Below, piece after piece: positions 45,554-53,091 of a stretch of DNA of 64,000 nt. The position numbers and the translations under genes were made by a program. Every line of letters starts with the position of its first letter. Position 1 is the stretch's first letter. This stretch comes from Nevskia sp035651715 (GTDB taxonomy: Bacteria > Pseudomonadota > Gammaproteobacteria > Nevskiales > Nevskiaceae). The notes below the pieces were generated by a model that ran no database searches, was not told the DNA's origin, and saw only the letters and a list, made by a program, of their open reading frames with translations. The stretch is from NCBI GenBank assembly GCA_035651715.1, contig DASRFD010000015.1, forward strand, positions 1 through 64,000. The letters run 5' to 3'.

Positions 45554-45976
45554 ATGAAGGTCCTGCGCGAGCCTGCCAGCCTGGTCCTGCTTGCCATCCC
45601 GGTGACGGGACTGGCCATCGGCGCACTGGTTCCGTTCATCCGGCCCGAGCGGCTCCTCGGTTACCTGGCGTTTGCCGGATGCGGAATTGTGCAGTCATTC
45701 CTGATTTTCCTGTGGTACCGGCTTGATGCGGAAAAGCGGGGCTTTCGCAGGACCCGGCTGCTGAATACAGGCATGGCGGGCTTCACTGCACTGGCGCTGC
45801 CGTATTACCTCTTCCGCACGCGTGGGTTCTCGAGGGGTTGCGCGGCTATCTTCCTGGCTTTTCTGCTTTCCCTCTGCACCTCGTTCATGGCGCTAACGGG
45901 CGCGGTAGGCAGTTCCTTGCTGGCCGGTGCCTGGTCCGCCTACCGCCTGCACGCGTCTAGCTCGACGCGGCTTTGA
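45554..45976 (+). CDS. Hypothetical small membrane protein
   Basis: 140 residues, four predicted helices (about 9-30, 39-54, 73-90, 98-125), with the basic loop DAEKRGFRRTRLLNTG. I do not recognise a family. Its codon use is less GC-rich than its neighbours (about 61% GC against about 70%), which may mean later acquisition. Its 3' end overlaps the convergent gene at 45957 by 20 bases. No ribosome site is obvious. Confidence 0.6.
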   Translation: MKVLREPASLVLLAIPVTGLAIGALVPFIRPERLLGYLAFAGCGIVQSFLIFLWYRLDAEKRGFRRTRLLNTGMAGFTALALPYYLFRTRGFSRGCAAIFLAFLLSLCTSFMALTGAVGSSLLAGAWSAYRLHASSSTRL

Positions 45977-46400
45977 GAAAGCCGAAGAACAGGATCGCGA
46001 AGCCGCCGATTTCGCCGCCGATGAGCAGCCACATGTACAGCGTGATGACGCCGCCGGGCAGCGTGGCGCCGCCGAGGCGGTGCGGCCGGCGCAGCTGGTT
46101 GTCGGTGTCGCGCAGCACGCCGTGCACGATGTAGATGAAGATGGCCGAGCCGAAGAACAGCAGCGGCAGGCCCACTGCCCACACCGTGCCGGCGGGCGGG
46201 AGCGGCGAGTAGGGCACGAACTCCCGCAGCAGCACCGCGGCGAAGGAATACATCAGCGCGGTGCGGTGGGCGATGTCCACATACACCGGCGTGCGCGCCT
46301 CCGGGTCGGTGGCCATGCAGCGGTATTTCCAGACCCCGGTGAGCATGCCGGCGAGGAAGTAAACGCCGGCGGCGAGCAGGCAGAGATCGGCGGCGTTCAT
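45957..46400 (-). CDS. Hypothetical membrane protein, co-encoded with nitrilase
   Basis: 147 residues, four helices (about 4-22, 48-62, 74-95, 117-142). The segment YVDIAHRTALMYSFAAVLL has a conserved-looking His-Arg in a helix, as in some small four-helix membrane enzymes, but the family is not recognised with confidence. The ATG overlaps the stop of the nitrilase gene by four bases, so the two are probably functionally linked. Confidence 0.7.
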   Translation of the reverse strand: MNAADLCLLAAGVYFLAGMLTGVWKYRCMATDPEARTPVYVDIAHRTALMYSFAAVLLREFVPYSPLPPAGTVWAVGLPLLFFGSAIFIYIVHGVLRDTDNQLRRPHRLGGATLPGGVITLYMWLLIGGEIGGFAILFFGFLKAASS

Positions 46401-47452
46401 GGCGCTCCTGTTGCGGGTTTTCGGTTGCTGGCCGGGGGTTCAGCAGGCCCTTGAGCACCGGCCGCTGACCGCTGCCTGTGCTGCTCCGCGGCGGCCAGGC
46501 CGAGGGCGCGGCCCTTGCTGCGGTAATAGGCCTTGGCGCAGGCATTCTGCTGGTGCCAATAGGCGTGCAGGAAGGCGGGCAGCCGCGGAATCCAGTAGCG
46601 TTCTTCCAGCGGCAGGCGCGGCGCCACCGCGCCGAGGCGGATCTCGGCGGTGACGAAGCCGGGCCCCTCCTGCGCCTGCCGCTGCGCCAGCACATGACCG
46701 TGGGCGTCGACGATCTGCGTCTGACCGACGAACTCGGTGTCGTAGGCCGGCGCCAGCGGCAGCCCCGGCAGCAGCAGGAAGCGTGAGCGGAAGCGGCCGC
46801 AGTGCGAGGCCTGCAGCACCGGCGCGCCGAGGCGCCGCGCGAACTCGGCCGGCGCGTTCTCCGACAGGTAGCGGTTGTACTGGCCGATCGGCGCCAGGCC
46901 GCCGCCGACCAGCCGTCCCCAGTTGTCCGGCATGGTCCACCAGTGCGTGCCGGTCATCGCCACCGCCACGCGGCCGTGCATGCGGCGCACGGTCTGCGTG
47001 CGGATCAGCTCCCAGCACACCGCCGCGCCGACGCCGCCGAGCTGCGTCTCGAACACGCCGTCGTCGCGGCCGGGTCCGTAGAAGCAGTTCTCCCACATGG
47101 TGGGCAGGTCCTTGTCGTGCAGGAACAGCCGGCCGTCGGGCTGCGCAAAGTGGTAGCGGTTATAGATCTCGCCGCCGTCGGCGATGAGCATCGAGCCGCC
47201 GATGCAGGCACCATGGCGCCTGGCCAGGCGTTTCAACAGCTCCACCGCGGCGTTGTCCGGCGGCAGCACCGCCTGGTGCACGCGCGGGTCCACGGCCACC
47301 GGCGAGGTGAAGAACTCCGGCAGGGCCACCAGCTTCGCCCCGGCGGCGCAGGCCGCTTCCGCCAGCAGTTCGACCCGCTCCAGCGTCGCCGCCACGTCGC
47401 CCGGCACGCCCTCCAGCTGCACCGCCGCCGCCTTGATCGTCTGTGCCTGCAT
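46397..47452 (-). CDS. Carbon-nitrogen hydrolase (nitrilase superfamily)
   Basis: 351 residues. The Glu-Lys-Cys triad is visible: E in LVALPEFFTSP, K in LFLHDKDLPTMWENCFY and C in GAAVCWELIRTQTVRRM. A conserved late glutamate segment and TGTHWWTMPDNWG follow. The C-terminal 30 residues are a low-complexity Ala/Gly/Pro tail. Substrate (nitrile, amide or carbamoyl) cannot be told. It is divergent from an AraC-family regulator 74 bases away, a likely local control circuit. Confidence 0.9.
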   Translation of the reverse strand: MQAQTIKAAAVQLEGVPGDVAATLERVELLAEAACAAGAKLVALPEFFTSPVAVDPRVHQAVLPPDNAAVELLKRLARRHGACIGGSMLIADGGEIYNRYHFAQPDGRLFLHDKDLPTMWENCFYGPGRDDGVFETQLGGVGAAVCWELIRTQTVRRMHGRVAVAMTGTHWWTMPDNWGRLVGGGLAPIGQYNRYLSENAPAEFARRLGAPVLQASHCGRFRSRFLLLPGLPLAPAYDTEFVGQTQIVDAHGHVLAQRQAQEGPGFVTAEIRLGAVAPRLPLEERYWIPRLPAFLHAYWHQQNACAKAYYRSKGRALGLAAAEQHRQRSAAGAQGPAEPPASNRKPATGAP

Positions 47453-47526
47453 GCGCTCCCCATCCCCTTGCGGGACCAGGCGCTATGCTAAGCCGACCGC
47501 CCGCGGCGCACTTTCAAAAACTGGCC

Positions 47527-48291
47527 ATGCCGATTCCGACAGCCCCGAAGACCCAGCTCTACCAGTGGCCGGACAAGATGCTGTTCATCGGCCCGCTCGG
47601 CGAAGTGGGCGTCCACCGCCACGGCGCCAACGCCTGGTGTCATGCATTGGAGGGGGAGCTGGGCTATGCCGAGCAGGGCGGCTGGAGCCATGCCGCCGGC
47701 GCGCGCATCGGGCTGGGCCGCGCGCACCGCCTGCACGGCGGCGACCGCCCGGTCGCCGTGCTCTACCTGCACCCCGAGTTCGACCGGCCTACGGCCGCGG
47801 GGACGCGGCTGCTGGCGGCCGGGGCGCCGCCGCTGCTGCAGGACGCCTATCGCAGCAGCGCCCTCTCCGCAGCCGCCCTGGCCGAGCTGGGCGCCGGCCT
47901 CGACCGCCTGCTCTACGGCGGCCGCGAGCCGGGCACCGGCAGCCCCAGCCCGGCGGTGGGCGCCGCCGTGGCCTGCCTCAAGCAGCAGCTCCAGCGCAAT
48001 CTGGCCCTGCCGGAAGTCGCCGCCGCGGCGGGCCTGTCGGCGGGGCGGCTGGCGCACCGCTTCAGCCAGGAGCTGGGCCTGGCGCCGCGCCGTTTCCGCC
48101 TCTGGCACCGGCTGGTGCGCGCGCTCGACCTGTCCGTGGCCGGCGGCTCGCTCACCGCCGCGGCGCTGGACGCCGGCTTCGCCAGCCCGGCGCACCTGTC
48201 GAGCGCATTCCGCGCCAGCTTCGGCCTGCCGCCGTCGGCAGTGCTGCGCGCCCCGGCCCTGGAGATGCACCGCCTCACGGCGTCACCCTGA
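47527..48291 (+). CDS. AraC-family transcriptional regulator
   Basis: 254 residues from ATG at 47527; an in-frame ATG at 47485 is the alternative. The N-terminal cupin-like sensing part (about 1-120) contains the VGVHRHGANAWCHALEGEL segment with two histidines. The C-terminal double helix-turn-helix (about 155-245) has LALPEVAAAAGLSAGRLAHRFSQELGLAPRRF and FASPAHLSSAFRASFGLPPS. It is divergent from the nitrilase-membrane protein pair, so it probably controls them. Confidence 0.88.
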   Translation: MPIPTAPKTQLYQWPDKMLFIGPLGEVGVHRHGANAWCHALEGELGYAEQGGWSHAAGARIGLGRAHRLHGGDRPVAVLYLHPEFDRPTAAGTRLLAAGAPPLLQDAYRSSALSAAALAELGAGLDRLLYGGREPGTGSPSPAVGAAVACLKQQLQRNLALPEVAAAAGLSAGRLAHRFSQELGLAPRRFRLWHRLVRALDLSVAGGSLTAAALDAGFASPAHLSSAFRASFGLPPSAVLRAPALEMHRLTASP

Positions 48292-49309
48292 ATCGCACCT
48301 CGCCGATCATCTGCCGCGCGTCGGTCACCACCTCCACCGACCAGCGCCCGGTGGCGTCTTCCGGAAAGCTCTGCTTGCAGCTCCAGGCGCGGTAGCCCTG
48401 TTCGCGTCCGCCCGAGATTTGCAGCGGAATGCGCATCACCTCGCGCCCGCGGAACACCCAGCGATGGAACACCTGCTCGCTCAGGCCGCGCGGCGCGTGG
48501 ATGGCGGTGAAGGCGCAGACGCCGTCGCGGCGCAGCGCCTCCTGCGTCACCGTCTCCAGCGGCGCGCCGGGCTGGCGCCGCTCGGCGTCGACGCTGGTGC
48601 TGATCACGCCCTGGCCCAGCCATAGCGTCGCCGGCGGCACCCAGGGCCGCGCCAGCCAGGACAGCAGGCCCAGCCCGGCGCCGGCCACGCACAGCAGCAG
48701 CCAGCCGCGCAGGCCGCGCTGCGGCATCAGCCGCGCGAGGCTGGGCAGCGACAGCAGGCCGATCGTCGCCGAGGCCAGGGCCAGGCTGCGCGTGGTGGTC
48801 AGGTGCCACAGCAGCGGCGGCACCGTCAGCATCGCCAGGTACATGGCGAAGCCGTGCAGCGCCAGGTGCAGCGCCGGCTGCGGCGCGATCGCGCCGTAGT
48901 ACAGCGGATCCCACATCGTCGCCAGCGCGGCGGCGCAGGCCAGGGCGGTGAACAGCGCCTGGCCGCTGGCCCAGCTGGTGGTGGACAGCAGGAACGGCAG
49001 GCAGAAGAAAAAGGTCTGCTGGTGCACCGCCTGCATGGCGTAGCGCAGCACCACCGGCGAGAAGCGCGCCCAGCGCCAGCGCGCCAGCCAGCGGCCGAGC
49101 GTGTTCTCCGACACGATCAGCAGCCAGTTCAGCACCAGCAGCAGGCCGATCCAGCGCGCCAGCTGCTCGCCGTGCTCCACCAGCAGGAAGCTGGCGCCGC
49201 CGAGCGCGAAGCTGCCCACCGCCAGCACGAGGCGGTACCGTTCGAGCACCCGCAGCAGCGCCTGCAGGCGGGCGTCGAGTTGGCTGGCGCTGCCGGGAGC
49301 GTCGTGCAT
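48275..49309 (-). CDS. DUF5924/DUF2914 membrane protein
   Basis: 344 residues. About seven to eight helices in the N-terminal two thirds (LVLAVGSFALGGASFLLVEHG; FFFCLPFLLSTTSWASG), then a soluble DUF2914 domain (about 255-344): VCAFTAIHAPRGLSEQVFHRWVFRGREV and GYRAWSCKQSFPEDATGRWSVEVVT. DUF2914 is a beta-rich extracytoplasmic domain of unknown function. Its stop overlaps the convergent AraC gene end by 17 bases. Confidence 0.82.
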   Translation of the reverse strand: MHDAPGSASQLDARLQALLRVLERYRLVLAVGSFALGGASFLLVEHGEQLARWIGLLLVLNWLLIVSENTLGRWLARWRWARFSPVVLRYAMQAVHQQTFFFCLPFLLSTTSWASGQALFTALACAAALATMWDPLYYGAIAPQPALHLALHGFAMYLAMLTVPPLLWHLTTTRSLALASATIGLLSLPSLARLMPQRGLRGWLLLCVAGAGLGLLSWLARPWVPPATLWLGQGVISTSVDAERRQPGAPLETVTQEALRRDGVCAFTAIHAPRGLSEQVFHRWVFRGREVMRIPLQISGGREQGYRAWSCKQSFPEDATGRWSVEVVTDARQMIGEVRFRVTP

Positions 49310-49451
49310 CGCCTATTATCGTTTCCGGAACCGGGGATACCAATGACACGGCGGCGGACACGGTCGTTCCGCGCCGGCCGGCGGCGCGGTGAAGGCCGCC
49401 GTCGCGGCGGGTCCGCTAAACTCGGCGGACAGACCGGCACGGGAGGCGAGG

Positions 49452-50189
49452 GTGAGGGGTTTCCGCTACTACGAATTCCTGATGTGCGGCATGGTGGTGG
49501 TGCTGCTCTGCTCCAACCTGATCGGCCCGGCCAAGGTCTGCACCCTGACCCTGCCGCTGATCGGCGCCGCCAGCTTCGGCGCCGGCAACCTGTTCTTCCC
49601 GATCTCCTATCTGTTCGACGACGTCATCACCGAGGTCTACGGCTACGCCCGCGCGCGCCGCGTCGCCTGGGCCGGCTTCGCCGCGCTGATCTTCGCCACC
49701 GTCATGTCGCAGTTCATCGTGCACGTGCCGCCGAGCCCCAGGGAGCCGTACAACGCCACCCTGCAGCCGGCGCTGGAGGTGGTGTTCGGCGGCACCTGGC
49801 GCATCGTCGCCGCCAGCATGTTCGCCTACCTGTGCGGCGACTTCGTCAATTCCTTCGTGCTGGCCAAGATGAAGGTCTTCACCGAAGGACGCTGGCTGTG
49901 GACCCGCACCGTCGGCTCCACCATCGCCGGGCAGGCGGTGGACTCGATGCTGTTCTATCCCATCGCCTTTGCCGGCATCTGGACCAACCAGGCCCTGTTC
50001 GCGGTGATCGCCTTCAACTGGACCTTCAAGGTCACGGTCGAGGTGGTGTCGACGCCGCTGGTCTACTGGGTGGTCGGCAGGCTCAAGCGCGCCGAGGGGG
50101 TCGATACGTTCGACCGCGACACCAATTTCAGCCCCTTCTCGCTGCGCGACGAGGGCGAGGTGCGCAGTTACGGCGGGCGCGGGAGCTAG
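49452..50189 (+). CDS. yhhQ: Queuosine precursor transporter (YhhQ/Vut_1 family)
   Basis: 245 residues from GTG at 49452 with GGGAGG upstream; the frame is open to 49389 but without a ribosome site. Six helices; family segments are LCSNLIGPAKVCTL, FFPISYLFDDVITEVYGYARARR and AYLCGDFVNSFVLAKMK, plus STIAGQAVDSMLFYPIAF. It imports queuine/preQ0 or preQ1 for tRNA modification. It stands alone here. Confidence 0.92.
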   Translation: MRGFRYYEFLMCGMVVVLLCSNLIGPAKVCTLTLPLIGAASFGAGNLFFPISYLFDDVITEVYGYARARRVAWAGFAALIFATVMSQFIVHVPPSPREPYNATLQPALEVVFGGTWRIVAASMFAYLCGDFVNSFVLAKMKVFTEGRWLWTRTVGSTIAGQAVDSMLFYPIAFAGIWTNQALFAVIAFNWTFKVTVEVVSTPLVYWVVGRLKRAEGVDTFDRDTNFSPFSLRDEGEVRSYGGRGS

Positions 50190-50269
50190 CGGGGCTTTCA
50201 GGTTTGGCGCCGTGGCCCGTCCGGCCCGCGGCTTCGCAGGAACGAAACCAGTACGCAAGGGAGATCAAC

Positions 50270-51265
50270 GTGAACACCAAGCTTTTCGCCGTCGGGCTGA
50301 TCGCATCCACGTTTCTGGGCGCCGGCGCCGCCGCGCCGGTGGCGGCCCAGGAGGCGCCGCTGTCGGTGCAGATCGTCGACGCGCTGAACAAGGTCTACGG
50401 CGCGCACCCCGGCTTCCGCGCCAACCACGCCAAGGGCGTGGTGGTGGAGGGCCACTTCAAGGCCGCGCCGGGCGCGGCCCGCTTGAGCCGCGCCAAGCTG
50501 TTCGACGGCAGCACCATTCCCGTCACGGTGCGCTTTTCCGACGCCGGCGGCCTGCCGACCGTGCCGGACGGCGACGCCCACGCCAATCCGCACGGCATGG
50601 CGATCAAGTACCACCTTCCCGGCGGCGACACCGACATGGTGATCGTCTCGCTGCACTTCTTCCCGGTCGGCAGCGGCGAGGAGTTCCGCGACCTGCTGCT
50701 GGCCATCGCCGACAGCCCCGCCGACGCGCCGCATCCGAACAAGGTCGAGCAGTTCATGGCGGCCCACCCGCAGGCGCCCAAAGCGCTCGCCACCGTGGCC
50801 ACGCCCGACAGCTTCGCCGACGAGCAGTACTTCGGCATCGACGCCTTCAACCTGGTCGACGCCTCCGGCAAAAAGCAGGCGGTGCGCTACCAGATGGTGC
50901 CGCAGAAGCTGGTGCACCTGAAGCCGGAGGCCGCGGCCGCAATGGCGCCCGACTTCCTCGTGCAGGACCTGTCCAGGCGCCTGGCCAGGAAGCCGGTGGT
51001 GTTCCACCTCGAGGCCCAGCTCGCCGCGGCGGGCGACCAGACCAAGGACCCGAGCCAGCCCTGGCCGGACGGCCGCAAGCGGGTCGAACTCGGCACCCTG
51101 ACCCTGGACAAGGCCGTGCCCGACAGCGCCGCGGCCGAGAAGAAGCTGCTGTTCATGCCCACCAACCTCACCGACGGCATCGAGCTGACCGACGATCCGC
51201 TGCCGCAGGTGCGGGCCAACGCCTACGCCATTTCGTTCTCGCGGCGCCAGGCCGCCGCCCAGTAA
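50270..51265 (+). CDS. Periplasmic catalase-related peroxidase (SrpA-like)
   Basis: 331 residues, GTG start (AAGGGAGA upstream). Signal peptide FAVGLIASTFLGAGAAAPVAAQ, cleaved near 26-27. The mature part is a short catalase core: distal His in GFRANHAKGVVVEGHF, then TVRFSDAGGLPTVPDG with NPHGMAIKYHLPGG, as in family KatA-related SrpA. It lacks the C-terminal extension of true catalases. Such haem proteins act as peroxidases in the periplasm. It is not in an operon; a GC-rich imperfect hairpin and TTTTG follow. Confidence 0.9.
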   Translation: MNTKLFAVGLIASTFLGAGAAAPVAAQEAPLSVQIVDALNKVYGAHPGFRANHAKGVVVEGHFKAAPGAARLSRAKLFDGSTIPVTVRFSDAGGLPTVPDGDAHANPHGMAIKYHLPGGDTDMVIVSLHFFPVGSGEEFRDLLLAIADSPADAPHPNKVEQFMAAHPQAPKALATVATPDSFADEQYFGIDAFNLVDASGKKQAVRYQMVPQKLVHLKPEAAAAMAPDFLVQDLSRRLARKPVVFHLEAQLAAAGDQTKDPSQPWPDGRKRVELGTLTLDKAVPDSAAAEKKLLFMPTNLTDGIELTDDPLPQVRANAYAISFSRRQAAAQ

Positions 51266-51371
51266 AAGCGGCCACAGCGCCGGGGGGGCGGGAGCGCCGC
51301 GTGCCGGTGCCCCGCCCGGTTTTGTGTGCGCTTCTAGCGCCTTGTTTTGCAAGGAGAAGCCGTCGCGGCAG

Positions 51372-51400
51372 TTGGCCTGCGCCGTGCATCCGATTACAGT
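51372..51400 (+). promoter_or_regulatory. candidate sigma-70 promoter of the fumarase gene
   Basis: TTGGCC (51372-51377), 17-base spacer, TACAGT (51395-51400); four of six matches to each consensus hexamer. The predicted start site would leave a leader of about 37 bases before the ATG at 51444. Confidence 0.5.
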
Positions 51401-51443
51401 GCGCCCCAGCCCGACGCAGCCATCCCGCCACGCAAGCTCTTCC

Positions 51444-52961
51444 ATGACCATCATCAAGCAAGACGACCTGATCCAGAGCGTCGCCGACGCCCTGCAGTAC
51501 ATCTCCTACTACCACCCGGTCGACTACATCAAGAATCTCGCCGCCGCCTACGAGCGCGAGCAGTCGCCGGCGGCCAAGGATGCGATGGCGCAGATCCTGA
51601 TCAACTCGCGCCTGTGCGCCGAGGGTCACCGCCCGATCTGCCAGGACACCGGCATCGTCACCGTCTTCCTCAAGATCGGCATGAACGTGCGCTGGGACGG
51701 CGCCACCATGGGTGTCGAGGACATGGTCAACGAGGGCGTGCGCCGCGCCTACAACCACCCGGACAACAAGCTGCGCGCCTCGGTGCTGGCCGATCCGGCC
51801 TTCGGCCGCAAGAACACCCGGGACAACACCCCGGCGGTGGTGAATGTCTCGGTCGTGCCGGGCGACGAGGTCGAGGTGATCGTCGCCGCCAAGGGCGGCG
51901 GCTCCGAGGCCAAGAGCAAGTTCGTCATGCTCAACCCGTCCGACTCCATCGTCGACTGGGTGCTGAAGACCGTGCCGACCATGGGCGCCGGCTGGTGCCC
52001 GCCGGGCATGCTCGGCATCGGCATCGGCGGCACCGCCGAGAAGGCGATGCTGCTGGCCAAGGAAGCGCTGATGGAGCCCATCGACATGCCGCAGCTGATC
52101 GAGCGCGGCCCGCAGAACAAGCTGGAGGAGCTGCGCATCGAGCTGTGGGAGAAGGTCAACGCGCTCGGCATCGGCGCCCAGGGCCTGGGCGGCCTCACCA
52201 CCGTGCTCGATGTGAAGATCCTCGATTACCCGACCCACGCCGCCAACCTGCCGGTGGCACTGATTCCAAATTGCGCGGCCACCCGCCACGCCCACTTCGT
52301 GCTCGACGGCTCCGGCCCGGTGGCGCTGGAGCCGCCCTCGCTCGACGACTGGCCCAAGCTGACCTACGACACGTCCAAGGGCCGCCGCGTCAACCTCGAC
52401 ACGGTGACGCGCGAGGAAGTGGCGGGCTGGAAGCCGGGCGAGACGATCCTGCTCAACGGCAAGCTGCTCACCGGCCGCGACGCCGCGCACAAGCGCATGG
52501 TCGACATGCTCAACAAGGGACAGAAGCTGCCGGTCGACTTCACCAACCGCTTCATCTACTACGTCGGCCCGGTCGACCCGGTGCGCGACGAGGTGGTCGG
52601 GCCCGCCGGCCCCACCACCGCCACGCGCATGGACAAGTTCACGCGCCAGATGCTGGAGCAGACCGGCCTGCTCGGCATGGTCGGCAAGTCCGAGCGCGGC
52701 CCCACCGCGATCCAGGCGATCAAGGACAACCGGGCCGTGTACCTGATGGCCGTGGGCGGCGCCGCCTACCTGGTGTCCAAGGCGATCAAGGCCGCCCGCG
52801 TGCTGGCCTTCGAGGACCTCGGCATGGAGGCGATCTACGAGTTCGAGGTCAGGGACATGCCGGTGACGGTCGCCGTCGATTCCATGGGGACCTCGGTGCA
52901 CCAGACCGGGCCGAAGGAGTGGCAGGCGAAGATCGGGAAGATACCGGTGGTGGTGGCGTAA
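51444..52961 (+). CDS. fumA: Fumarate hydratase, class I (iron-sulfur)
   Basis: 505 residues, the two-domain single-chain class I enzyme. It interconverts fumarate and malate in the TCA cycle. The three 4Fe-4S cysteines are C66 (HRPICQDTGIV), C185 (AGWCPPGMLGIGIGG) and C277 (LIPNCAATRHAHF). The beta-like domain has GKLLTGRDAAHKRM and YYVGPVDPVRDEVVGPAGPTT. The ATG at 51444 is chosen because the upstream in-frame stretch contains the promoter and is not conserved. Confidence 0.96.
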   Translation: MTIIKQDDLIQSVADALQYISYYHPVDYIKNLAAAYEREQSPAAKDAMAQILINSRLCAEGHRPICQDTGIVTVFLKIGMNVRWDGATMGVEDMVNEGVRRAYNHPDNKLRASVLADPAFGRKNTRDNTPAVVNVSVVPGDEVEVIVAAKGGGSEAKSKFVMLNPSDSIVDWVLKTVPTMGAGWCPPGMLGIGIGGTAEKAMLLAKEALMEPIDMPQLIERGPQNKLEELRIELWEKVNALGIGAQGLGGLTTVLDVKILDYPTHAANLPVALIPNCAATRHAHFVLDGSGPVALEPPSLDDWPKLTYDTSKGRRVNLDTVTREEVAGWKPGETILLNGKLLTGRDAAHKRMVDMLNKGQKLPVDFTNRFIYYVGPVDPVRDEVVGPAGPTTATRMDKFTRQMLEQTGLLGMVGKSERGPTAIQAIKDNRAVYLMAVGGAAYLVSKAIKAARVLAFEDLGMEAIYEFEVRDMPVTVAVDSMGTSVHQTGPKEWQAKIGKIPVVVA

Positions 52962-53091
52962 TCCGCCGATCCTGCCGCCGGCTCTCCCCGCCAAGGCGGA
53001 GATCCATCCCGGGCCCGGTGTTGCGCTGCCGGCCGGCCCGTGCCGACACCCGATTCAAGAAGGCGCCCACCCGGCCGCTACAGGGCTTACC

